From assembly GCA_947173755.1 (NCBI GenBank), contig CAMWGM010000099.1:1-6081 (forward strand): a stretch of DNA of 6,081 bases. The letters run 5' to 3'. Below are positions 1-6,081 of the stretch, piece after piece. The stretch's first letter is position 1. The number at the start of each line of letters is the position of its first letter. Position numbers and translations under genes: made by a program. The notes beneath the pieces are model-generated. The model saw only the letters and a list, made by a program, of their open reading frames with translations, had not been told where the DNA came from and made no database searches. This stretch comes from an uncultured Muribaculaceae bacterium (GTDB lineage: Bacteria > Bacteroidota > Bacteroidia > Bacteroidales > Muribaculaceae).

Positions 1-33
1 CGAAAATTTTTCCGGTAATTATTTTTCATAATT

Positions 34-65
34 ATTGCAGGATCCAGTTATAATTTATAACTTTG
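34..65 (+). promoter_or_regulatory. Bacteroidetes-type promoter upstream of the lipoprotein gene
   Basis: A perfect match to the Bacteroidetes -7 element TAnnTTTG (TAACTTTG) lies at 58-65. A TTG at 35-37 fits the -33 element, with a 20-nt spacer that falls in the usual 19-21 range. Transcription would begin around position 70-74 and leave a leader of about 48 nt before the ATG at 120. The leader is A-rich near the start codon and has no Shine-Dalgarno sequence, as is normal in this phylum. The start site is inferred from motif position only. Confidence 0.7.
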
Positions 66-119
66 CAGAGATGATAATTTGATAGAATACCGAATCTAAA
101 AATAACAATAACCTTATCT

Positions 120-656
120 ATGAAGAAATTCCTTTACATTCTGACGGCCTTCACGCTGCTCCTGACTGTCTCGGCATGCTCGGATAATGATGAGCCTGAT
201 CCCGGTCTGATCTGGGATATAAGGCCGGCCGGAGTAACCGTCTATCTCGTTGATGAAGAAGGTAACAACCTGCTAGATCCTGCAGTCGAGGGCAACTGGG
301 TCGGCGAACCTATGTGGATCAGTTATGACGGCAAGGCTTATAACCCCTGTTGGAAAGAAGAGGATCTTCCTCGTCCGTCACGTTTCTACTTGGCAATGTT
401 TTATGGCGCGGTGTGGACCGGTGTCTGGAGCGATCAGCATTACAGCCTCTATTTCGGACAGTTCCAGGGAGAGGATCCGATCGACCTAAAACTGACATTT
501 GGCATCACGGCCACGAATACTGTATATGATTTCGAGTACTCCCATCGTTTGGTATGGAAGAAAAAAGAACCGCATTTTGATGACCACATCATATATAAAG
601 GCAAAAAAATTGAAGGGAATACTCTTACATTGACAGTGCCCAGGAACACTAAATAA
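120..656 (+). CDS. Predicted surface-exposed lipoprotein, function unknown
   Basis: This 178-residue protein starts with a clear lipoprotein signal peptide: K2 and K3, a hydrophobic core at residues 4-17, then the lipobox VSAC with the lipidated cysteine at position 20. The residues after the cysteine, SDNDEPD, are acidic and resemble the Bacteroidetes lipoprotein export signal that sends lipoproteins to the outer face of the outer membrane, so surface exposure is likely (inference). The mature part begins with a segment reading VTVYLVDEEGNNLLDP (about residues 40-55). Phrases of the type 'V.D..GNNLLDP' recur in small Bacteroidales lipoproteins of unknown function. The rest is rich in Trp and Tyr and in predicted beta strands, suggesting one compact beta domain. 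There is no T9SS C-terminal domain and no catalytic motif. The gene has its own promoter and terminator, so it is probably monocistronic. The last 100 bases are more A/T-rich than the rest. I do not recognise a specific function. Confidence 0.88.
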   Translation: MKKFLYILTAFTLLLTVSACSDNDEPDPGLIWDIRPAGVTVYLVDEEGNNLLDPAVEGNWVGEPMWISYDGKAYNPCWKEEDLPRPSRFYLAMFYGAVWTGVWSDQHYSLYFGQFQGEDPIDLKLTFGITATNTVYDFEYSHRLVWKKKEPHFDDHIIYKGKKIEGNTLTLTVPRNTK

Positions 657-684
657 ACCTCCCATAAAAAATCGACTGTCTCCT

Positions 685-726
685 ATATCCTGCTTCCGGA
701 TCCTCCGGCCGCAGGATATTTGGTTT
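685..726 (+). terminator. Stem-loop terminator after the lipoprotein gene
   Basis: ATATCCTGC (685-693) pairs perfectly with GCAGGATAT (711-719). Inside this 9-bp stem, after a 2x2 internal loop, CCGGA (696-700) pairs with TCCGG (704-708) around a 3-nt loop. A short T-rich tail (TTTGGTTT, ending at 726) follows. The stem is strong but the T tract is interrupted by GG, so this may be a moderate intrinsic terminator or a transcript-stabilising 3' end. It lies 29 nt past the stop codon and separates the lipoprotein gene from the next promoter. Confidence 0.65.
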
Positions 727-767
727 AATGGATTTGTCGGGAGATTTTCTGTATAAAGGAGTTCTTG

Positions 768-811
768 TTATTAACATTTTATCAACAACTTATTAACATT
801 TGTACAACAGG
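768..811. repeat. Four phased 11-bp A/T-rich direct repeats upstream of a promoter
   Basis: Four consecutive 11-bp units can be laid end to end. TTATTAACATT lies at 768-778, TTATCAACAAC at 779-789, TTATTAACATT at 790-800 and TGTACAACAGG at 801-811. Units 1 and 3 are identical. Unit 2 shares TTAT.AACA with them, and unit 4 keeps the CAACA end of unit 2. The array stops one base before the -33 region of the next promoter. The 11-bp period places the boxes on about the same face of the helix, which suggests a protein-binding array. TTATCAACA differs by one base from the E. coli DnaA box TTATCCACA, while the TTATTAACA units differ by two. Which protein binds, if any, is unknown. Confidence 0.55.
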
Positions 812-812
812 T

Positions 813-844
813 CTTGACGGACGCTCAAAAATCAATTAACTTTG
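813..844 (+). promoter_or_regulatory. Bacteroidetes-type promoter of the Yip1-like/smpB/porU/fmt cluster
   Basis: TAACTTTG at 837-844 matches the -7 consensus TAnnTTTG perfectly. CTTG at 813-816 serves as the -33 element with a 20-nt spacer, the same geometry and the same -7 octamer as the promoter at 34-65. The predicted start of transcription is around 849-853, so the leader before the ATG at 860 is only about 7-11 nt. It is the only good promoter seen ahead of the four-gene cluster, whose later genes are joined by overlaps or very short gaps. Confidence 0.72.
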
Positions 845-859
845 TAAGTTAATTTGATT

Positions 860-1405
860 ATGAAGCACTTTCTGAAAAACTTGCTGCAACTTGTTTTATC
901 GCCCGCCAACGGGTGGGAGGATATTGCCGCCGAAGATGTGCGCCCCGAGCAGATAGACGCCAAAGGGTTCTATCCGCTCACATTCGTCACGGCCCTGAGC
1001 GTATTTGTTTCTGCGCTCTACAGCCGCCATGTCGAAGTGTTCGGCCTGTGCCTGCAGGCACTCGTGACCGGCCTGAGTTATTTCCTCAGTTATTTCGTCG
1101 GGACATTCGCTCTTTCGCTGTTCGTCGAACCCCTTCTCAACGGACGTTATGACGAGGAGCGTTGCAAGACCTACACATTATATATAGTGGGTATGCTCGC
1201 AGCCATCAAGACAGTAGTCAACTGTCTGCCCGTCTCCTACGTCATGCTATTTTTCCTCCCGTTCTATGTGGCACTCGTCGAATGGAAAGGTGTACGTTAC
1301 CTCGACATCAAGGAATCGAGAGTCGGCATTTTCATGATTCTGGCGATTTTCGGCATCCTCGTGCCTCCCTTCCTCATAGATTTCCTCTTCTCACAAATCA
1401 TCTGA
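860..1405 (+). CDS. Yip1-like polytopic inner-membrane protein
   Basis: From the ATG at 860 this encodes 181 residues; an in-frame TTG two codons upstream at 854 is a less likely start. A cytoplasmic N-terminal stretch carries the pattern LSPANGWEDIAAE (residues 13-25), like the 'P...WE.I' opening of bacterial Yip1/YIPF-type membrane proteins. About five hydrophobic segments follow, near residues 37-54, 60-89, 105-123, 125-141 and 156-177. Prolines lie within or beside several of them (P39, P124, P134, P169, P170), as is common in this family. A charged loop (GRYDEERCKTY, residues 95-105) separates segments 2 and 3. No catalytic motif is visible, and the bacterial members have no established biochemical role. 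It is the first gene of the cluster, 12 nt before smpB, and its mRNA leader should be very short. Coding potential is well supported; the family assignment rests on the N-terminal motif and topology. Confidence 0.85.
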   Translation: MKHFLKNLLQLVLSPANGWEDIAAEDVRPEQIDAKGFYPLTFVTALSVFVSALYSRHVEVFGLCLQALVTGLSYFLSYFVGTFALSLFVEPLLNGRYDEERCKTYTLYIVGMLAAIKTVVNCLPVSYVMLFFLPFYVALVEWKGVRYLDIKESRVGIFMILAIFGILVPPFLIDFLFSQII

Positions 1406-1417
1406 TCCGCAACCATT

Positions 1418-1879
1418 ATGGCCCACATTCATAAAGAAATAAACATCAAGAACCGTCGCGCGACGTTCGACTATGCCATCACCGACACCTATACGGCAGG
1501 TATCGTGCTGACAGGTACCGAGATTAAATCGATCCGCGAAGGAAAGGCTTCGCTGGTCGACACGTTCTGCTATATCGACCGTGGAGAAGTGTGGGTGAAA
1601 AACATGTATATCGCCGAGTATTTCTATGGTTCATACAATAACCATATTGAGCGTCGCGAGAGAAAACTCCTGCTCAACCGCAAGGAGATACTCAAACTCC
1701 AGAAAGCGGTCAAGGAGGCGGGATATACCATCGTTCCCCTTCGTCTCTTCATCAACGACCGGGGTCTTGCCAAACTCGTCATCGGAGTTGCACGCGGTAA
1801 AAAAGAATTTGACAAACGTCAGTCTATAAAGGAGCGCGAAGACAGACGGTCGATGGCTCGTGTCATGCAGAAAGGCTAA
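1418..1879 (+). CDS. smpB: SsrA-binding protein SmpB
   Basis: SmpB binds tmRNA (SsrA) and delivers its alanyl form with EF-Tu-GTP to ribosomes stalled without a stop codon, starting trans-translation. The product is 153 residues, close to the usual 150-160. Family hallmarks are all present: the N-terminal NRRATFDY (residues 12-19), the core AGIVLTGTEIKSIREGKASL (27-46), the internal RRERKLLLNRKEI, and the basic C-terminal tail starting at GKKEFDKRQ and running through KEREDRRSMARVMQKG. That tail is known in the family to fold in the mRNA channel of the stalled ribosome. The ATG at 1418 gives the standard family N-terminus. The gene lies 12 nt after the Yip1-like gene, has no promoter of its own that I can see, and overlaps or nearly touches porU. 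The tmRNA gene is not in this window. Identification is secure. Confidence 0.97.
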   Translation: MAHIHKEINIKNRRATFDYAITDTYTAGIVLTGTEIKSIREGKASLVDTFCYIDRGEVWVKNMYIAEYFYGSYNNHIERRERKLLLNRKEILKLQKAVKEAGYTIVPLRLFINDRGLAKLVIGVARGKKEFDKRQSIKEREDRRSMARVMQKG

Positions 1880-4800
1880 CTTTCTCACTGTCGCAATGAA
1901 CTTCTCATGCCCGGCCGCCCTTGCAGTGTCGCTCGCTATATTCACGGCGAACAGTGCGTCTGCAATCTTCCCGCTTCGGGAGGGGCGATGGGTGAAAGTG
2001 GCTGTCGACTCTACAGGTGTCCGGCGCCTCCCGGCCGACACTTTATCTAAATGGGGGTTCGAGCGCCCTGAGGATATCCGCATTTTCGGCTTCGGAAGTG
2101 TCCGGTCAGCCCATTCACTCGGAGAATTGCCTGAGGAGATGCCACAGGTCAGTCTTTTCCGACACAATGGCGACATCTATTTCTTCGCTGAAGGAGACGA
2201 AAGCGTTGTCCCCTCAGCAGACGGTTCTTACGAAGCACACCTTAATTATTATTCTTCAGGTTCATGCTATTTCGTCGGAGAGGCTCCCCATATAAATGAC
2301 CTTCTCATTTCAGAAGCACCGATCGGGGAGACTCTTCCGGAACTCCCGGCAGTCCGCACACACATGGAAATTGATGTAAGGCGATTTGAGGAGAAAGCAC
2401 TCTCCGAGGGAGGCGTATTGTTTCATTCGCGACCCCTAAACTCCGGAAACCGGCAGGTCTCTTTCGCCGCCTCCGGGGTCCTCGGCTCTCCCCGCATGAA
2501 GTTTATCGCCGCATCAGGCTCACCGGATGCGGAATCGGTCTCACTTAACATTGCTAAGAGTGATTTCTCCAGCCAACTTCAGATCCCGCCGGTTTCTTCA
2601 AACCTGACTTTTATGGAGGCCGACTCTGAATGGTTGACGTTCCCGCCGGAAGAAAGTGGTGATTCAATCATTGCGGTTTTCTCTGCAAATAATACCCCGA
2701 AATCCGATTATCTCGGCCTGCGCGAAGTGGTGATGATCGCAGAAAAAGAAAATCGTATCGATGCATCCGGCCATATGGACGGATGGATCAGGTGTACATC
2801 TCCGGTTGATGTCATTTTCAGAGATGCACCTGCCGATGCGGTCGTCTGGGATGTCACCGATCCTGACAGCATCGTATCTCACCCGATCTTTTCTGCCTCC
2901 GACGGGACTAAAGGGATAACACTCCATGCGGATGGTCGCGATATGCGACGGATTTATTCATTCAGCACTTCCGCTGATCTGCCGACTCCCGAATTGATCG
3001 GAATGACAGAAGTTCCCCTCATTGAGGAAATAGATCCGGATACAGACCTACTGATTGTCACCAACGACACTTTCTATGAAGAGGGACTCCGGCTCGCCGT
3101 GGCACACGAAAATTATCAGGGACTGAAAACAGCAGTGGTCAGGCAGAAAAGCGTGTTCGATCGCTACTCAAGCGGGAAATCCCATCCGGCAGCCATACGC
3201 AGGTTGCTTGCTGACATACGGCCACGCTATCTTTGTCTCTTCGGTGCTTCGTCGCGAGATCCCCGCAACATCCTCGCGCCTCCGGAGGCAAAGATCGTGG
3301 AACATCTGGTGGGCTACGAAGCCGAAAACTATCAGGATTGTCATGACATCACGACTTGCCACGCTTCAGACACTTATTTCGCCCGCGCTTATCCCGGAGG
3401 GGTTCCGGGGCGACTTGCCGACTCTACCGATCCCACATCTTATATAGTCGGTCGGATTCCGGCTTCCGATCTCGCACAGGCACGTTGTTATGTTGATAAA
3501 GCGGTGTCATATCTTGCAGATCCGTCGAAGGCGGGCCGATATCTTCAGGCCACGATCCTCGGCAGCGATGGTGACAGCGGCGAATATCTTGAAGATGCCG
3601 AGAACGCCGCCTCCGATCTCAAGGATCGCATACAGGGATTAACAGTCGACAAAATCTTTCCCCAGTTCTACCCGCGGTCTGACCGCAACGACTCCCCCAA
3701 CGAGTATCCTAGAAAACATCTATATGAATCGCTCGCTGAAGGCCCGAGATTTTACGCCTATGTCGGTCATGGATGGTGGTCGAGTATATGCAACATGAAT
3801 CACCGCCTCTGCGACGAGCACAGGCTGCGTTACGGATCGATGCCTGTTTTTTTCATGGCCACCTGCCGTGGCTTCGTGATTGACAGCGACGATATGTCGA
3901 TGGGAAAAGCCGCTCTGTTCAACCCGACCGGGCCGATCGCCGTCATCGCCCCCATGCGCGAAAGCGAGCCGGACCGAAACATCTTTCTGCTACGCACCTT
4001 CTCACGCAGTTTCGCAGCGGCGAAACCGGGGGAAACATGGGGCGAGATCTGGAACCGCATGCTCAATTCCGCTCTTTCAGGCTCTGAACCGACACGCCGG
4101 TGCGCTCTCGGCTTCGCCTTCTGCGGCGATCCTGCTCTCGACGCATATGCCCCTTCCTATCGGGTCACCACTACCGAAAACACTGACACTCTCGTTGCGC
4201 TCTCTCCGGTATCCGTAAGAGGGATTATCGCCGACAACGAGGGTAATACCGTAGAGGATTTTCACGGGAAAGTCATGCTCAACATCTTCAGTCCAGGCCA
4301 TGAAAGACAAGCCGGAGACGAGCCGGTGAAGGTTGACGGCAGATTGACCGGGACTTATGTGACCGAGGCGAAAAACGGCATATGGGCTCTTGACTTCCAT
4401 TCTCCTGAATTCTCCCGCGAAGGTCCGGCCTCACTCCTTTTTGAGGCGGTCGATACACTACATCGCGTCACTGCCGTAGGTCACTTCAAGGCTTATGTGA
4501 GTCCTTCCGCAATCGGTGATGAAATTGCAGACACGATAGCGCCCTATATCCGACTACGCCTGGATGGAAACATCACTGAAACAACATTCCATCACACCCC
4601 CGAATTTGAAATTTCATTTTCCGACGATCTCTCGGGCATCTCATTCAACAAAGAAATTCCGGGAAGGACGCCATCCATACAGATTGACGGACATATCCTG
4701 ACCGGCATTCTCCCGCTGAAAGAAGTCAATTCAGACGGCAGCATTGACCTGCGATTTTCGCATTTGCCTCTCGCAGCCGGAAGGCATGAGATAACAGTGA

Positions 4801-5165
4801 CCGCCACCGATGTCGCCGGAAACCGCGCCCGTCAGAAGAGGGAATTCATCATTGCGCGACAACCGCTTGAAGCCACACTCTCCCTCCCGGGATCGCTGTT
4901 ACGCGATGAGGCGACATTCTCACTGATTTACGGTTCTGACAGGCCGCTGACAGGTAGATTGCTTATCCGCGACACGGCGCGTCGGACCCGCTTCTCAACC
5001 ATAGTCGACCACTTTCCTTTCACATGGGATTTCCACGTCGGCTCCTTGTCGGGTCCGCCAGATCGGATTCCTGATGGAACTTATAGCGCAACTTATATCT
5101 TCACCGACGGGGAGTCTTACGGCTCCACGCCGGAAATAACATTTACCGTTTTACACAGAGAATGA
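1860..5165 (+). CDS. porU: Type IX secretion system sortase PorU (C25, gingipain-family cysteine peptidase)
   Basis: PorU is the outer-membrane-associated transpeptidase of T9SS. It cuts off cargo C-terminal domains and transfers the cargo to a surface anchor. From the GTG at 1860 it is 1101 residues, near the 1158 of P. gingivalis PorU. Order: signal peptide (ending near A35 in NSASA); N-terminal beta region starting EGRWVKVAVDSTGVRRL, typical of PorU; C25 catalytic domain about 396-762; Ig-like linker about 763-890; PorU-type C-terminal beta domain about 893-1101 (SFSDDLSGIS, then TATDVAGN). Catalytic His637 lies in YVGHG and Cys669 in FFMATC, 32 residues apart, against 33 in RgpB. A family-typical GDP closes the domain near 756. 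The usual LFGDGS motif reads LFGASS. Start is uncertain: GTG 1860 overlaps smpB by 20 nt and supplies R4 and K5 for the signal peptide, whereas ATG 1896 (16 nt after smpB) gives a signal peptide with no Lys or Arg. The stop overlaps fmt by 4 nt. Confidence 0.92.
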   Translation: MSCRKANFLTVAMNFSCPAALAVSLAIFTANSASAIFPLREGRWVKVAVDSTGVRRLPADTLSKWGFERPEDIRIFGFGSVRSAHSLGELPEEMPQVSLFRHNGDIYFFAEGDESVVPSADGSYEAHLNYYSSGSCYFVGEAPHINDLLISEAPIGETLPELPAVRTHMEIDVRRFEEKALSEGGVLFHSRPLNSGNRQVSFAASGVLGSPRMKFIAASGSPDAESVSLNIAKSDFSSQLQIPPVSSNLTFMEADSEWLTFPPEESGDSIIAVFSANNTPKSDYLGLREVVMIAEKENRIDASGHMDGWIRCTSPVDVIFRDAPADAVVWDVTDPDSIVSHPIFSASDGTKGITLHADGRDMRRIYSFSTSADLPTPELIGMTEVPLIEEIDPDTDLLIVTNDTFYEEGLRLAVAHENYQGLKTAVVRQKSVFDRYSSGKSHPAAIRRLLADIRPRYLCLFGASSRDPRNILAPPEAKIVEHLVGYEAENYQDCHDITTCHASDTYFARAYPGGVPGRLADSTDPTSYIVGRIPASDLAQARCYVDKAVSYLADPSKAGRYLQATILGSDGDSGEYLEDAENAASDLKDRIQGLTVDKIFPQFYPRSDRNDSPNEYPRKHLYESLAEGPRFYAYVGHGWWSSICNMNHRLCDEHRLRYGSMPVFFMATCRGFVIDSDDMSMGKAALFNPTGPIAVIAPMRESEPDRNIFLLRTFSRSFAAAKPGETWGEIWNRMLNSALSGSEPTRRCALGFAFCGDPALDAYAPSYRVTTTENTDTLVALSPVSVRGIIADNEGNTVEDFHGKVMLNIFSPGHERQAGDEPVKVDGRLTGTYVTEAKNGIWALDFHSPEFSREGPASLLFEAVDTLHRVTAVGHFKAYVSPSAIGDEIADTIAPYIRLRLDGNITETTFHHTPEFEISFSDDLSGISFNKEIPGRTPSIQIDGHILTGILPLKEVNSDGSIDLRFSHLPLAAGRHEITVTATDVAGNRARQKREFIIARQPLEATLSLPGSLLRDEATFSLIYGSDRPLTGRLLIRDTARRTRFSTIVDHFPFTWDFHVGSLSGPPDRIPDGTYSATYIFTDGESYGSTPEITFTVLHRE

Positions 5166-6081
5166 AACCTGAAAAAAATCTGAAAATAGTTTTTCTTGGC
5201 ACACCCGAATTTGCCGTCGAAAGCCTTGACGCCATAGTCAAAGCCGGCTACGACGTTGCTGCCGTAGTCACGATGCCAGACAAACCCGCCGGGCGCGGCA
5301 AAAAATTGTTCCAGTCCCCTGTCAAGGTCTACGCGACCGAAAAAGGTATTCCCGTCCTTCAGCCCGACCGTCTCAAGGATCCCGATTTCATCGACCGGCT
5401 GCGTGCAATCGGTGCCGATCTCTTCGTTGTCATAGCCTTCCGCATGTTGCCGGAAGTGGTATGGAGCATGCCTCCGATGGGCACTTTCAATCTCCATGCC
5501 TCTCTTCTACCCCGCTATCGCGGGGCTGCCCCGATAAACCGAGCCGTTATGAACGGCGACACCGTCACCGGCGTCACAACCTTCCTGCTCAAGCATGAGA
5601 TTGATACCGGCGACATTCTCGCTCAGGAACAGATCGAGATACTGCCCGAAGACAATGTCGGCACCGTCCACGACAAACTCATGCACCTCGGCGCACGTCT
5701 TACTCTCGACACCATATCGGCACTTGCCGGGGGGACAGCCACGCCGGTACCTCAGGAAAATCTGATCGGTGACACCGAGCCCACGCCGGCCCCGAAGATA
5801 TTCAAGGAAGACTGCCACATCGACTGGAATTCACCTGCAGAGACAATCCACAACCTCATCAGGGGTCTCTCCCCTTATCCCGGAGCATGGACCACACTTT
5901 TCGAAGGCGACACTCCGCAAGGCGACATCAAAATATTCGAAAGTTCATTGACCGACAACTGCCCGGCATCGCTCTCGCCTGGCCAAATCCACATCGCCGA
6001 CGGTCATCTCTGGATAGGCACCGCCTCACAGCCCCTCGAGATCCTCTCACTCCAGGCACCAGGCAAACGCCGCCTCCCGAC
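5162..6081 (+). CDS. fmt: Methionyl-tRNA formyltransferase, 3' end cut by window edge
   Basis: Fmt transfers a formyl group from 10-formyl-tetrahydrofolate to Met-tRNAfMet, making the initiator tRNA for translation. The frame is open from the ATG at 5162 through 306 full codons to the window edge; with a family length of about 315-325 residues, only some 10-20 are missing. The N-terminal transferase domain shows IVFLGTPEFA (residues 9-18), the tRNA-contacting loop region GRGKKLFQSPVK, and the folate-site motif FNLHASLLPRYRGAAPI. Catalytic residues correspond to E. coli N106, H108 and D144: here N110, H112 and D148 (in IDTGD), with identical spacing. The C-terminal domain begins near PKIFKEDCHIDW (211-222), followed by the family motif IRGLSPYPGAWT. 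The start codon overlaps the porU stop as ATGA, so translation is probably coupled. No separate promoter is visible. The identification is secure; the gene's end was not observed. Confidence 0.96.
   Translation, partial: MKPEKNLKIVFLGTPEFAVESLDAIVKAGYDVAAVVTMPDKPAGRGKKLFQSPVKVYATEKGIPVLQPDRLKDPDFIDRLRAIGADLFVVIAFRMLPEVVWSMPPMGTFNLHASLLPRYRGAAPINRAVMNGDTVTGVTTFLLKHEIDTGDILAQEQIEILPEDNVGTVHDKLMHLGARLTLDTISALAGGTATPVPQENLIGDTEPTPAPKIFKEDCHIDWNSPAETIHNLIRGLSPYPGAWTTLFEGDTPQGDIKIFESSLTDNCPASLSPGQIHIADGHLWIGTASQPLEILSLQAPGKRRLP

Noticed and set aside
16..34. A/T-only inverted repeat TAATTAT...ATAATTA just before the first promoter's -33 element
   Set aside because: The arms are 7 bp of pure A/T and expected by chance in such DNA. 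It could be an operator, but nothing else supports that.
71..82. Tiny ATG-ATA-ATT-TGA upstream ORF in the lipoprotein leader
   Set aside because: The ATG falls at or before the predicted transcription start, so it may not be in the mRNA, and three codons are not evidence of a leader peptide.
728..796. 22-codon ORF starting with ATG in the intergenic region
   Set aside because: It is very short, has no promoter of its own, runs through the phased repeats and encodes nothing recognisable.
913..1434. Two plus-strand frames overlapping the Yip1-like gene in another phase
   Set aside because: Both products are Arg/His/Ser-rich and lack family features, whereas the main frame gives a coherent membrane protein.
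1631..2176. 181-codon open frame on the minus strand across smpB and the start of porU
   Set aside because: It lies antisense to two well-supported genes, has a low-complexity Arg/Ser-rich product with no recognisable motif, and spans the boundary between them. It is a shadow frame.
5510..5525. GC hairpin CCCCGC-TATC-GCGGGG
   Set aside because: It sits inside fmt over the codons for the conserved LPRYRG motif, so coding constraint explains it, and no T tract follows.
5117..5818. Two minus-strand open frames antisense to fmt
   Set aside because: fmt on the plus strand is certain from catalytic and signature motifs; the antisense products show no recognisable features.

Overview
This window looks like chromosomal DNA from a Bacteroidales bacterium. 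The support is direct: two upstream regions carry the Bacteroidetes-type -7 promoter element TAnnTTTG (both read TAACTTTG), the starts lack convincing Shine-Dalgarno sequences, there is a lipoprotein with an acidic stretch after the lipobox cysteine, and there is a PorU-type type IX secretion (T9SS) sortase. A gut Muribaculaceae-like or Prevotella-like lineage is my inference. Bacteroides itself is less likely, because that genus is generally regarded as lacking T9SS. No mobile element, CRISPR array, tRNA or rRNA was seen.

Layout: bases 1-119 hold a promoter and leader for a 178-residue predicted surface lipoprotein (120-656), which ends in a strong stem-loop terminator (685-726). The next intergenic stretch (to 859) carries four phased 11-bp A/T-rich repeats abutting a second promoter. 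That promoter appears to drive a tight four-gene plus-strand cluster: a Yip1-like polytopic membrane protein (860-1405), smpB (1418-1879), porU (about 1860 or 1896 to 5165) and fmt (5162 to beyond the window edge). Gaps are 12 bp between the first pair, a 20-bp overlap or 16-bp gap between smpB and porU depending on the porU start, and a 4-bp ATGA overlap between porU and fmt.

Functionally the cluster mixes translation housekeeping with protein export. SmpB rescues stalled ribosomes with tmRNA, and Fmt formylates initiator Met-tRNA. PorU is the cysteine-peptidase-family transpeptidase that removes C-terminal targeting domains from T9SS cargo at the outer surface and attaches the cargo to a surface anchor. 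The membrane protein has no known role. Nothing here amounts to a wholly new system. The points most worth checking are the phased repeat array with its short-leader promoter, the co-transcription of a T9SS sortase with fmt and smpB, and the altered motifs in the PorU catalytic domain.
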